In this document: positions 7,684-15,714 of the stretch, in pieces
Layout: every line of letters starts with the position of its first letter
Position numbering within the stretch: position 1 is the first letter of the stretch
Assembly: GCA_025992705.1 (NCBI GenBank)
Contig: DAJPGJ010000001.1
Span: forward strand, 310,001-374,000
Source of the DNA: Coriobacteriaceae bacterium
GTDB lineage: Bacteria; Actinomycetota; Coriobacteriia; Coriobacteriales; QAMH01
DNA: 64,000 bases
Direction of reading: 5' to 3'
Translations under genes and position numbers: made by a program
Notes under the pieces: model-generated
The model's input: the letters and a program-made list of their open reading frames with translations, nothing else
What the model was told of the DNA's origin: nothing
The model's database searches: none

Positions 7684-8403
7684 TCAGACATTTCCCAGCA
7701 GCACATCGTCCAGGTGCCTGCTGGCGACCTCCTGGGCCCTGTAGAGCGTCTCCAGGGGCGTTGCAGGGCGGTCTGCATAACGATACTGGGGGAAGAAGCG
7801 CGTGAGGTGCAGCGGCATCTCCTTGTCGATGCTGGCAAGCCAGGCCGCCTCCTCATCCAGAAGCTCCATGTCATCGTTGACGCCGGGAATGACGAGTGTC
7901 GTCACCTCAACATGTGCGCCTTCATGCGCCTGCTCGATCGTGTTCTTGACCGTATCGAGCTTGCCTCCCGTGATGTCGTAAACAGATTGGTCGAAGCCCT
8001 TGAGGTCGATGTTGAAGGCATCGATGTAGGGTAGAAGCTGCGTGAGCTTGTCGGGTGCGATGAGACCGTTCGTGACCACGACATTGTCGAGCCCGGCATC
8101 GTGTATGGCCTGGGCGCATGTAAGCACCTCGCGCCAGCGCATGAGCGGCTCGTTATAGGTGTAGGCTAGGCCGATGTTTCCCTCGTTCACAAGCGCCCGC
8201 GCCTGTGCCACGAGCTCCTCGCTGCTCATCTCACGCGCGGGGACGAGTTGTGGGTCCTGCGGCTGGGCAATCTGGTGATTCTGACACCAAGGGCAATGCA
8301 TCGTGCAGCCCACGCTGCCCACGGACAGGATCATCGAACCGGGTTTATATCGAGCCAGCGGTTTCTTCTCGATAGGGTCGAGAGCGAGTGATGTGACCTT
8401 CAT
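7684..8403 (-). CDS. amrS: AmmeMemoRadiSam system radical SAM protein, short form
   Basis: A 239-residue radical SAM protein. The signature LALDPIEKKPL (6-16) and the cluster motif CTMHCPWCQNH (Cys33, Cys37, Cys40) identify the AmrS family, found with Memo-like and AMMECR1-like partners. Typical AmrS proteins of about 330 residues have an extra cysteine-containing N-terminal segment before the DPIEKKP signature and a cysteine-rich tail; both are absent here, the protein ending DDVLLGNV. The start ATG has a GGGAG site just upstream, so the short form may be real. Its partner gene lies upstream on the same strand; the 110-base gap holds a large hairpin. The reaction catalysed by the family is not known to me. 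Confidence 0.8.
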   Translation of the reverse strand: MKVTSLALDPIEKKPLARYKPGSMILSVGSVGCTMHCPWCQNHQIAQPQDPQLVPAREMSSEELVAQARALVNEGNIGLAYTYNEPLMRWREVLTCAQAIHDAGLDNVVVTNGLIAPDKLTQLLPYIDAFNIDLKGFDQSVYDITGGKLDTVKNTIEQAHEGAHVEVTTLVIPGVNDDMELLDEEAAWLASIDKEMPLHLTRFFPQYRYADRPATPLETLYRAQEVASRHLDDVLLGNV

Positions 8404-8431
8404 GATGCTCCCATGCTTTCGCTTGCCGGAA

Positions 8432-8507
8432 TGTGCCTGGCACGCTGTCTCAAAAGTTGGTCAAAACTGAGAAAACGCCAATGCTATGAGACAGCGTGCC
8501 AGGCACA
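8432..8507. repeat. REPIN-like hairpin with GTGCCTGGCAC arms (copy 1)
   Basis: Two 21-base arms, 8432-8452 and 8487-8507, are perfect reverse complements with a 34-base loop. Each arm itself holds the small palindrome GTGCCTGGCAC. This is the layout of two REP units in opposite orientation. It sits between the stop of the Memo-AMMECR1 gene and the start of amrS on the same strand, so it would be in their shared transcript. Confidence 0.85.
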
Positions 8508-8513
8508 ACTGCC

Positions 8514-9902
8514 TCATTCGTGGCGGACGACCTCGAAGCGCTGGAGCGTCGTGCCGGCTTCATGCGGGCCGATACCGCCCTTGCGCATGGCGATTTCGAC
8601 TTGCTCGGCGACCGTATCCACGCCGTCGAGCATGGGAAGCAGCAAGCCACGACGACCACCGTTGCTTACGATGACGCCGTAGCGTTGCGGATCGAGCTCG
8701 TCGGTTGACGCAATGTCCTGTGGCTCGCCAAGCACGTCGACGCTAATCTCGAGCTGGTCGAGTTCATTGGGGCGTATCGGATCGAAGCGCGGGTCCTCGC
8801 TGCATGCCGAGATACCGTTGCGGATGATCTCGTCGGCGATGCACGGCGTTACGGGGCCGATGGTGCCGATGCACCCGCGCAGGCGGCCGTGCTCGTGTAG
8901 CGACACGAAGACACCCGCACGCTGCGTGAGCATCTCCTCGGGCAAATCGCCGGGCCGTGGAAGGGGCGCGTGCTCGCGCACGAAATGCTCGACGCTCGCG
9001 CGGGCCAGCGTGACGTACGGGTCCTCGTGCGCACGCGCCTGCTGCACCTTCATGCGCTGTTCGTCCTCGTAACGCGTGCCAAAACGGCGCGTATCATCGT
9101 CTCCCGTCACGATGAAGGACGCAACGGCATAACCCACGCCGAAGGGCCCTTCGTAGGAGAGCAGACGCGCATCGACGCTCTTTCCGTCGAGGGCGCCCGC
9201 CATGATTTGGAACGAGCGCAGGCCGCACTCGGCAGCCTTGTCGCAGAAGCCTTCATCGAAGCTCAGGATGCGCATGAAATCGCCCTGGGCCATCGCCTCG
9301 GTGATCTGCTCGTCGAAGACGGGGCCTTCGGGCGCGAAGCCATAGGGGCCATCGTACGTGAGCTTGTGCGAGAGGTCGCCACTCGCGACGAGCACCACGC
9401 GACGATCGAGCTGATCTGCTGCCTGCGTGATGAGCTGACCGAGGTGGTAATGTTCCATCGGCCCGTAGCCCGATAGGCCAATGCGCACCACCTCGTAATC
9501 CTGGTAGAACTTGTCGACGAAGTAGAGGGGGATGTAGGTCGCGTGATCGATGGAAGGGTCTCGTTCGCCCTCGGTGCCGGCGGGGAAGTCCTCGGCGGCG
9601 GCAAGCGTCGAGATACGATTTGCGAGCTCGGTGTCGTACCTGCAGGAAAGCTCCGTATCACGGGCGTCGAAGCGACGCATGTCGCCCTGGGCGCTGCTGC
9701 CGGGCGAGATGTGGAAATAATCGCGGTATGCCGTCGCATGCGGCGAAGTCACAACGATGGTTTGCGGCTTGAGCGCAGCTATCTGTTGCGCCACCTCGTC
9801 GTATGCATCAATGGTTGCCTGGATGCCCGTCTCCTTGCCACGCCCAACAGCGGGGATGATGAGCGGGGGATGCGGGACGATGAATGCTGCCTGGAGTGCC
9901 AT
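8514..9902 (-). CDS. AmmeMemoRadiSam fusion protein: Memo/LigB-like domain plus AMMECR1 domain
   Basis: A 462-residue fusion. Residues 1 to about 270 form a Memo/LigB-like (class III extradiol dioxygenase fold) domain with conserved histidines in VPHPPLIIP (His11), SPHAT (His55), DHATYIPLYF (His120) and SGDLSHKL (His179). Residues about 295-462 are an AMMECR1 domain with the hallmark LRGCIGT at 341-347. The two are separate proteins (AmrB, AmrA) in many organisms. A -10-like GATAAT (reverse strand, 9930-9935) and AGGAGG precede the start. With amrS downstream, all three parts of the system are present. Molecular function is unknown; a redox or metal-linked modification role is only speculation. 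Confidence 0.88.
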   Translation of the reverse strand: MALQAAFIVPHPPLIIPAVGRGKETGIQATIDAYDEVAQQIAALKPQTIVVTSPHATAYRDYFHISPGSSAQGDMRRFDARDTELSCRYDTELANRISTLAAAEDFPAGTEGERDPSIDHATYIPLYFVDKFYQDYEVVRIGLSGYGPMEHYHLGQLITQAADQLDRRVVLVASGDLSHKLTYDGPYGFAPEGPVFDEQITEAMAQGDFMRILSFDEGFCDKAAECGLRSFQIMAGALDGKSVDARLLSYEGPFGVGYAVASFIVTGDDDTRRFGTRYEDEQRMKVQQARAHEDPYVTLARASVEHFVREHAPLPRPGDLPEEMLTQRAGVFVSLHEHGRLRGCIGTIGPVTPCIADEIIRNGISACSEDPRFDPIRPNELDQLEISVDVLGEPQDIASTDELDPQRYGVIVSNGGRRGLLLPMLDGVDTVAEQVEIAMRKGGIGPHEAGTTLQRFEVVRHE

Positions 9903-9979
9903 GGGAACCTCCTCGCGCGTGTTGATGTGATTATCCTAGCACGCGGATAGGGGAGGCGCAGCAGACCGTGGACGAGGGG

Positions 9980-11230
9980 TTACTTCTGCTCCTCGTCTCC
10001 CTGCTTGGGGGCGTTTTCATCAGCATTCTGCTTCTTCTCGCGCTGCAGGTCGCTCTTGATGTCCTTGATGAGCTTGGGGGTCTTGCGGTTCTTCTTGGGC
10101 TTGGGTAGCTGGAAGAGCACGCCATCCTCCGTCGCGATCTTCTTGCCGGTGATGAGCTCGTAATACGCGATGAAGATACCCTGCAGGGCACCTATGACGG
10201 GAATCGAGAGCAGCATGCCGGGTATGCCACCCAGGGCGCTGCCCACGAGGATTGCCACGAGAATGAGCGCGGGGTAGACGTTGACCGAGCTCTTCATGAG
10301 CTTGGGCGAGATGATGTTGCCGATGACGTTGTTGATGACCATGTTGACCACGATCGAGATGAGGCACACAAGCGGCGAGACGAAGAGCGCGATGATCGCG
10401 ACGATCGCACACGAGACCATGGGGCCGATGTAGGGCACGAAATACAGGATGCCGCACAGGAAGCCCAGAACCACGGAGTAGGGGATGCCGAGAATGAGGA
10501 AGCAGAGCCAGCTCGCGACACCCGTGATGAGCGCGCAGAGCAAGGTCGACTTGGCCCACCCATAGACGGCGGTGCCAAAGGCGTGGGTCACGACGTCAAT
10601 GTCGTCCTGGTATTTCTCGTCCACGAGGCCGCGCACCTCGCGCGTGAGCACGGGGAGGTCGAGCAGGATCCAGAACGAGCAGATGAACGAGATGAAGGTG
10701 ATGAGGATGACGTTACCGACGCTCACGATGCCGCCCATAACGCCGTTTGCCAGGCCGCTGGCCAGCGCGCCCGCCTGCTGGCGGATGAAGGATGCCGCCT
10801 GCGTGAGCAGCGAGTTGATGCTCTCGCCGTCGAAGAACTGCGTCGAGGAACTTGCCTTGGTGACGAAGTCCTGGATTTGCGAGAGATACCCGGGGAGCTG
10901 CTGGGTGAATGAGGTGAGCTGTTGGACGATGGCGGGGATGAGCACCATGAAGCAGGCCACGATGATGGCGATGATGAGCAGGAACGCGATGGTTGTGCCG
11001 CCCCAACGGGGGATGCCGTGTCTCTGGAGCCTGTTGACGAAGCCGTGCAGCAAAAAGACGAGCAGCGCCGTCACGATGATGACGGCTACGGCTTGCCAGA
11101 TGATGCCGGCGATGTAGAGCAGGATGCCGATGATGATGCAGATGCCGACGATGGCCCAGGCCCGAAACGCCCGCAGACGCCATCTTGCCTCGACGGTCTC
11201 ATTTGGTTCGGTGTCCATCGGGTTGTTCAT
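9980..11230 (-). CDS. AI-2E family transporter (PerM/YdiK-like membrane protein)
   Basis: A 416-residue membrane protein with about eight hydrophobic segments, two near the N-terminus (about 23-70), and the family-typical region around PYSVVLGFLCGILYFVPYIGPMVS and the C-terminal IGNIISPKLM and GGIPGMLLSIPVIGA segments. It ends in a charged, Lys/Glu-rich cytoplasmic tail of about 50 residues. Family members have been linked to autoinducer-2 export or to ion/proton exchange, but substrates differ and cannot be told from sequence. It lies 77 bases upstream of the Memo-AMMECR1 gene on the same strand and might be cotranscribed. Start could also be the Met five codons in. Confidence 0.88.
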   Translation of the reverse strand: MNNPMDTEPNETVEARWRLRAFRAWAIVGICIIIGILLYIAGIIWQAVAVIIVTALLVFLLHGFVNRLQRHGIPRWGGTTIAFLLIIAIIVACFMVLIPAIVQQLTSFTQQLPGYLSQIQDFVTKASSSTQFFDGESINSLLTQAASFIRQQAGALASGLANGVMGGIVSVGNVILITFISFICSFWILLDLPVLTREVRGLVDEKYQDDIDVVTHAFGTAVYGWAKSTLLCALITGVASWLCFLILGIPYSVVLGFLCGILYFVPYIGPMVSCAIVAIIALFVSPLVCLISIVVNMVINNVIGNIISPKLMKSSVNVYPALILVAILVGSALGGIPGMLLSIPVIGALQGIFIAYYELITGKKIATEDGVLFQLPKPKKNRKTPKLIKDIKSDLQREKKQNADENAPKQGDEEQK

Positions 11231-11255
11231 GGCGGCTTCTATCTGCGAGAAAGTC

Positions 11256-11348
11256 TGGCGGAGGAGGAGGGATTCGAACCCTCGTACCCGGGGTTACCGG
11301 GTAAACGGTTTTCGAGACCGCCGCATTCAACCACTCTGCCACCCCTCC
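11256..11348 (-). tRNA. tRNA-Ser (anticodon CGA)
   Basis: Reverse-strand tRNA with long variable arm. Acceptor strands GGAGGGG and CTCCTCC pair (one G-T). The anticodon loop CTCGAAA gives anticodon CGA, reading UCG. T arm GAGGG/TTCGAAT/CCCTC is perfect, and CCA is encoded at 11256-11258. A TATAAT lies about 35 bases upstream on the same strand. Confidence 0.96.
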
Positions 11349-11419
11349 GCATGGGGCCCCGTGTGGGTGCGGGGGTGATTATAGCGCAAGACACCCGTGG
11401 CTGCCCGAAATTTGCGAGG

Positions 11420-11448
11420 TTGGCTCGCATCGCACCAAAAAGTATACT
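11420..11448 (+). promoter_or_regulatory. Predicted promoter of the 11506-13868 operon
   Basis: TTGGCT (11420-11425) and TATACT (11443-11448) with a 17-base spacer, 57 bases before the first gene's ATG. Confidence 0.55.
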
Positions 11449-11505
11449 TTCGATGAATGGAAACGACCGAGGTGCCTGTCTGGGGCGCTCACACAAGGAG
11501 AAACG

Positions 11506-12039
11506 ATGTCAGATCAAGAAAACCTCGAGATGGACGACATTCTCGAGCGCATAACGTTCTATTGCCTCGATACCGCGCAGGCAAAGCTCGAGGAGGGCGA
11601 GGAGCTCACCCCGTTCACGGTTATCGTTGACGGGGACCAGATGTTCGAGGAGAACTTCCCCGGTGACGACGTGACGAGCTGCCGTGACGCCGCGGAGGCC
11701 AACGTCAAGTCGTCGAGCGCCTTCTCGACGCATTACGCCTTCTGCTACGACGGTTTCCTCATGACCGATGACGGCCAGCTTGACGCCATCATCGTCGAGT
11801 GCGCCACGACTGAGATGGAGAAGGCCTACGTCATCGCACGTCTGTACAAGCAGGAAGGCGATGCCCTCGTCTTCGAGGAAACGCCCGCCTATGTCGATGA
11901 TGTCGACACTTTCTATGACCTCGCCGCCGTGCGTGCGGCCAAGGCCCGTGCCGAGGTGCTCGCCAAGGAGGGCGACGAGATGGAAGAGATCCAGCAGCGC
12001 ATCCAGACCCTGCTGGGTGGTGGCGGCCCCAAGGAGTAG
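11506..12039 (+). CDS. Hypothetical acidic cytoplasmic protein
   Basis: A 177-residue acidic protein with no signal peptide or membrane segment and no family I recognise. The N-terminal half has mixed alpha/beta character (FTVIVDGDQMFEENFPGDD; HYAFCYDGFLMTDDGQLDAIIVE), the last 50 residues are a charged helix (AAKARAEVLAKEGDEMEEIQQRIQ). It starts with a good AAGGAG ribosome binding site at 11495-11500. It is the first gene of a three-gene run with a DUF4013 membrane protein and a methyltransferase. Codon use matches its neighbours, so it is most likely a genuine lineage-specific protein. Confidence 0.8.
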   Translation: MSDQENLEMDDILERITFYCLDTAQAKLEEGEELTPFTVIVDGDQMFEENFPGDDVTSCRDAAEANVKSSSAFSTHYAFCYDGFLMTDDGQLDAIIVECATTEMEKAYVIARLYKQEGDALVFEETPAYVDDVDTFYDLAAVRAAKARAEVLAKEGDEMEEIQQRIQTLLGGGGPKE

Positions 12040-12066
12040 CCGTCGCGACGGGCAGCGGGCGTATCG

Positions 12067-13053
12067 ATGAAGACGATCAACACATACATGGACCGAGCGT
12101 GGGGCGATCTGGCCGCCGACGATGATTGGTGGAAGGCAACGCTCGTGCTCGGCCTCATGAATTGCGTGCCCATCATCGGACAGATCATCATGTTCGGGTA
12201 CCTGTTCGACTGGGCGAAGGAAGCTGCCTGGGGTATGCACACGCCCCTGTCTCGAAAGCTGGGGGATTTGGGTCGCTGCGCGCGATACGGATTTCTCGCG
12301 CTTTGGGTCATGTTCATTTGGGTCGCGCCTGTCGTGATTGCCGGGTTCCTGTTGGGTTTCATTCCGGCCGTCGGCACCATCCTGCAGTTTCTCGTGGAGG
12401 TCTTCGCGGTGTTTGTTGCGGCCCTTGCCGCAGCGGGTGCCTTCCGCAGCGTCATCTACGAGCGCGTGCTTCCCGGTTTGCAAATCAAGCGAGTCTTCAG
12501 AATGTTTCAACGGGACCAAGGAGGATTTGGTCAGGCATTTTGCGTCATCCTGCTGGTGATACCACTGCTCGCCGCGGCGCTCTTCATCGTGCTGCTGCCG
12601 ACCATCCCCTTCATCAACGTCATCGCCTCGGTGGCCACGACGACGGTGCTCGGCACCGACCTCGTCCCGCTCGCATTGCTTGGCGTGGTCACGATTGTGG
12701 TGGCGCTCATCGTGTGGGTTGCCGGTGCGCTCGTGAGTGCGTTCATCTCGGCGCTCTACATGCGCTCCCTCGGTTATTGGATGGAGCAGTTCAAGCCGGA
12801 AACCTGGCGATCCCCTTCGGCACCCATGCCCTTCGAGGTCGATATGGCCGCCGAGAAGCAGGCCAAGCGCGAGGCGAAGGCCGCGGCGAAGAAGAAGCGC
12901 AAGGAGAAGCCCGAGCCCCCGGCTGACGAAGCCCCCGAGGATGCTGCCGCGCAGAACGCGGAGACGGAGGCCGAGGTGGCTAAGCGCGTCGAGGGCGCGA
13001 ACACGGGCGACGAGACCGTGGCCGATGGGGCAGAGAACCAGGAGCGGGCATGA
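12067..13053 (+). CDS. DUF4013-type polytopic membrane protein with charged tail
   Basis: A 328-residue protein. The N-terminal WWKATLVLGLMNCVPIIGQIIMFGYLFDWAKE resembles the start of DUF4013 membrane proteins. About five to six hydrophobic segments lie between 22 and 235 (for example WVAPVVIAGFLLGFIPAVG and VVTIVVALIVWVAGALVS). The last 75 residues are a Lys-, Ala- and Glu-rich low-complexity cytoplasmic tail. Role unknown. It follows the hypothetical gene by 27 bases and overlaps the methyltransferase start by four bases (ATGA), indicating one operon. Confidence 0.8.
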   Translation: MKTINTYMDRAWGDLAADDDWWKATLVLGLMNCVPIIGQIIMFGYLFDWAKEAAWGMHTPLSRKLGDLGRCARYGFLALWVMFIWVAPVVIAGFLLGFIPAVGTILQFLVEVFAVFVAALAAAGAFRSVIYERVLPGLQIKRVFRMFQRDQGGFGQAFCVILLVIPLLAAALFIVLLPTIPFINVIASVATTTVLGTDLVPLALLGVVTIVVALIVWVAGALVSAFISALYMRSLGYWMEQFKPETWRSPSAPMPFEVDMAAEKQAKREAKAAAKKKRKEKPEPPADEAPEDAAAQNAETEAEVAKRVEGANTGDETVADGAENQERA

Positions 13054-13868
13054 CGATCGACATTGACTGGGGTGCTGCTTGGAAGGAAGAGCAGTTGCGC
13101 CGGAACAACCCCGATAACGCGGACATGTGGAACGAGCGGGCGAAGGATTTCGCCAAAACCTGCGGTACGAGCCCCTATGCGACGGCCTTTCTCGAGCGTG
13201 CTGCCATCAGGGACGGCGAGACCGTGCTCGATATGGGTTGCGGATCGGGAACGCTTGCGCTGCCGCTCGCACGCGCGGGGCACGAGGTCTACGCCTGCGA
13301 TTTCTCGCAGGGTATGCTCGACGCCCTCATGGAGGCGGCGTTTGCGGAAGGTATAGCCGAGCACATACACCCCATGCTGTTGTCCTGGGATGACGATTGG
13401 AATAGTGCCGGGGTTCCCGTTTGCGATGTCGCGCTCGCGTCGCGTTCGATTGCAACGGCCGACATGCAGGCATCGCTCGCCAAGCTCGATGCCCGGGCTC
13501 GCAGACGCGTGTGCGTCACGCTTACGACGGGGCTTTCGCCGCGTGTCGACCACGTGTTGCTCGAGGCGGCGGGACGCGAGCTGCCGCGCTACCCTGACTG
13601 CGTCTTTGCCTTCAACATACTCTGGGGCATGGGCATACGCCCGGACCTGTCATATATAGATAGTGCGCGCACGGACCAATTCGAGAGCTTTGATGCGGCC
13701 ATCGAGAAGAATGCCGCGCTCATGAAGTTGACGGATGAGGAGCGTGAGCGCCTGGTCAGCTACTCGAGGCAACACCTGCACGAGCAGCGGACGGCCGATG
13801 GCGAGACGTGCTGGGAGTACGACCACCAGCGCGTGACCTCGTGGGCGTTTCTCGCGTGGGATAAGTAG
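13050..13868 (+). CDS. Class I SAM-dependent methyltransferase
   Basis: A 272-residue protein with the class I methyltransferase nucleotide-binding loop VLDMGCGSGTLALPLA at about 56-71 and the following acidic strand YACDFS. The N-terminal 45 residues (WKEEQLRRNNPDNADMWNERAKDF) match a group of small-molecule methyltransferases seen in gut anaerobes. The substrate is unknown. Its start overlaps the DUF4013 gene by four bases. Confidence 0.85.
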   Translation: MTIDIDWGAAWKEEQLRRNNPDNADMWNERAKDFAKTCGTSPYATAFLERAAIRDGETVLDMGCGSGTLALPLARAGHEVYACDFSQGMLDALMEAAFAEGIAEHIHPMLLSWDDDWNSAGVPVCDVALASRSIATADMQASLAKLDARARRRVCVTLTTGLSPRVDHVLLEAAGRELPRYPDCVFAFNILWGMGIRPDLSYIDSARTDQFESFDAAIEKNAALMKLTDEERERLVSYSRQHLHEQRTADGETCWEYDHQRVTSWAFLAWDK

Positions 13869-13940
13869 CGGACCAGACAGTTCTGCCCCGGCGGCTTTTG
13901 TCTCATTGCGCAGGTCAGAGGTCTGGCATACCAATCTCGC

Positions 13941-13968
13941 TTGCCAATCGGCGGTTTTATGGCATAAT
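13941..13968 (+). promoter_or_regulatory. Predicted promoter of tRNA-Glu
   Basis: TTGCCA (13941-13946), 16-base spacer, CATAAT (13963-13968), ending 14 bases before the mature tRNA. Confidence 0.6.
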
Positions 13969-13982
13969 GACCGAACTGTTCT

Positions 13983-14058
13983 GTCCCCATCGTCTAGCGG
14001 TTAGGACGTCGGCCCTTCAAGCCGAAGATCGCGGGTTCGAATCCCGCTGGGGGCGCCA
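13983..14058 (+). tRNA. tRNA-Glu (anticodon UUC)
   Basis: A 76-base cloverleaf. Acceptor GTCCCCA pairs with TGGGGGC (one G-T). The anticodon loop CCTTCAA gives UUC. T arm CGGGTTCGAATCCCG is canonical and CCA is encoded (14056-14058). Confidence 0.97.
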
Positions 14059-14068
14059 TCACATGTAC

Positions 14069-14105
14069 GGGTCCGCCACGTTGCTGAGCGGGCCCTTTTG
14101 TTTTT
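14069..14105 (+). terminator. Rho-independent terminator after tRNA-Glu
   Basis: GGGTCCGC (14069-14076) pairs with GCGGGCCC (14088-14095, one G-T), followed by TTTTGTTTTT. Confidence 0.8.
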
Positions 14106-14124
14106 GAAACGAGGAGGAGACGTC

Positions 14125-14949
14125 ATGGAGCACATCATCACGAAGGCCAACGTGGACGAGGCCGTCGCGTTTGTGCGCGCGCATGCGCCTGTCGAGGATG
14201 GGGCCCTTGGCCTTGTTCTCGGGAGCGGTTTGGGCGAACTGGTCGATGCCATCGAGGATGCCGCTTACGTTGATTATGCCGAGATTCCGCACATGGTGTC
14301 GTCAACGGCGCCGTCGCATGCGGGCCGCTTCGTCATCGGCACGCTCGCCGGTCGCCCGGTCATCTGCATGCAGGGAAGGTTGCATGCCTACGAGGGAAAC
14401 TCGCCCCAGCAGATCGCGTTTCCCATTTGCCTCATGCACGGGCTGGGTGTCACGGAGCTTGTGGTGACGAACGCCGCCGGTGGCATTAACACCAGCTTTG
14501 ACGTGGGTGATCTCATGCTTATCGAGGATCACATCAACCTTTTGGGGGCCAACCCCCTTGCCGCACCGGACGAGCCGGAGCTCTTCCCCCGCTTCTACGA
14601 TATGACCCAGGCGTATTCACCCGCCTTGCGCGAGCGTGCGCAAAAAGCTGCAGCATCCTGTGAAATCGAGCTGAAGAGCGGCGTCTATATCGCGACCTTG
14701 GGGCCGTCTTTCGAGACGCCGGCTGAGATCCGGGCGTTTCGCACCTTGGGAGCCGACGCGGTGGGCATGTCGACGGTGTTCGAGGTAATTGCCGCGCGTG
14801 CGTGCGGCATGGAGGTGCTCGGCATCTCGATGATCTCGAACGCCGCCGCGGGCGTGCTCGACGAGCCGGTGAGCATCGATGACGTGTACGTTGCGGCCGA
14901 GGCAGCGGTCGAGAAGCTTTCGCGACTCCTTATTGCATACGCGGGGTAG
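14125..14949 (+). CDS. punA: Purine nucleoside phosphorylase (PNP-I type)
   Basis: A 274-residue enzyme that splits purine nucleosides with phosphate to the base and ribose-1-phosphate (purine salvage). Seen: LVLGSGLGEL (phosphate site), GRLHAYEGNSP, VTNAAGGIN (base site) and DAVGMSTVFEVIAAR (ribose/phosphate site), in family order. The ATG at 14125 was chosen because GAGGAGGAG lies just upstream; a longer version from a TTG at 14098 would begin inside the tRNA terminator. It is followed by a long hairpin repeat. Confidence 0.94.
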   Translation: MEHIITKANVDEAVAFVRAHAPVEDGALGLVLGSGLGELVDAIEDAAYVDYAEIPHMVSSTAPSHAGRFVIGTLAGRPVICMQGRLHAYEGNSPQQIAFPICLMHGLGVTELVVTNAAGGINTSFDVGDLMLIEDHINLLGANPLAAPDEPELFPRFYDMTQAYSPALRERAQKAAASCEIELKSGVYIATLGPSFETPAEIRAFRTLGADAVGMSTVFEVIAARACGMEVLGISMISNAAAGVLDEPVSIDDVYVAAEAAVEKLSRLLIAYAG

Positions 14950-14967
14950 GGCCCCTCTGGGAGACAT

Positions 14968-15043
14968 CGTGCCTGGCACGCTGTCTCATAAATGAGTCAA
15001 GTGACGAGATGTGGCGAGCTTATGAGACAACGTGCCAGGCACG
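14968..15043. repeat. REPIN-like hairpin with GTGCCTGGCAC arms (copy 2)
   Basis: Arms 14968-14991 and 15020-15043 (24 bases each) are reverse complements with one mismatch, around a 28-base loop. The arms share CGTGCCTGGCACGCTGTCTC with copy 1 at 8432-8507, while the loops differ. Same repeat family, here in the gap after punA, where it could also stop transcription. Confidence 0.85.
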
Positions 15044-15141
15044 TTTGCGGAGATGACGGCGTGGAAACGAAACGACCACGCGCCGTCCAAGTTTCTTGTG
15101 GAGGGTCGGGCGAACGGTTATGGTTACTGCGGTAAGTTGTC

Positions 15142-15147
15142 TATAAT
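15142..15147 (+). promoter_or_regulatory. Predicted -10 element (TATAAT)
   Basis: A perfect TATAAT 27 bases before the ATG of the bifunctional-nuclease-family gene. No convincing -35 is visible. Confidence 0.45.
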
Positions 15148-15174
15148 GAGGTTATGCCCGAAGGGAGGTGCGCA

Positions 15175-15699
15175 ATGGTACTCGTAAATGTCGAATCGCT
15201 GGTAATCGGCCTCCTTCCCATGCCCTCCATCATCACGCTGCGTGTTGCGGAGCATCGCGAAGACATCCCCGAGGATCTTGTGCTTCCCATCTGGATTGGC
15301 ACCATGGAGGCAACGGCCATCGCCGCAGCTCTTGAGGGCAATGCGACGGAGAGGCCCATCACGCACGCGCTCACCATTGATTTGGTCGGCTCGCTCGGTG
15401 GCAACATCAGCCGCGTCGTTATCGACCGCGTCGAGGGGACGACCTTCTACGCCACTATATATTTGCGTTGTGCAAACGGGATGTTTACGCGCGTCGATGC
15501 GCGCCCGAGCGATGCAATCGCCCTGGCCGCTCGCGCAAATGCGCCCTTGTTCGTCGAGGAAGACGTCATGCGATCTGCCGCTTGTCCGCGCGCGCTTACG
15601 CCTGGTCAGGACGAGCAAATCGAGCTCGAGGAATTCGATAAGTTCATCGAGCACATCAATCCCGAGGACTTCGTCACGCACAGTGGCGGCAAGGACTAG
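15175..15699 (+). CDS. Bifunctional nuclease family protein (DUF151)
   Basis: A 174-residue protein of the DUF151/BFN family. Conserved parts: VVLxx-type start strand (VNVESLVIGLLP), LPIWIGTMEATAIAAALEG, RPITHALTIDLVGSLG, ARPSDAIALAARANAPLFVEEDVM. Some plant and mycobacterial relatives are reported to have nuclease or UV-response roles, but a bacterial role is not established. The ATG at 15175 has a GGGAGGTG site just before it; a start at 15154 would leave none. It ends 15 bases before the convergent exonuclease-helicase gene. Confidence 0.88.
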   Translation: MVLVNVESLVIGLLPMPSIITLRVAEHREDIPEDLVLPIWIGTMEATAIAAALEGNATERPITHALTIDLVGSLGGNISRVVIDRVEGTTFYATIYLRCANGMFTRVDARPSDAIALAARANAPLFVEEDVMRSAACPRALTPGQDEQIELEEFDKFIEHINPEDFVTHSGGKD

Positions 15700-15714
15700 C
15701 TCCTACCAGCGGTT

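Noticed and set aside
10572..11554. Forward frames across the AI-2E gene and tRNA-Ser(CGA)
   Set aside because: Shadows of the reverse-strand transporter and tRNA; one even crosses the tRNA.
14098..14124. Upstream TTG start for purine nucleoside phosphorylase
   Set aside because: It lies in the tRNA-Glu terminator and has no ribosome binding site; the ATG at 14125 has one.
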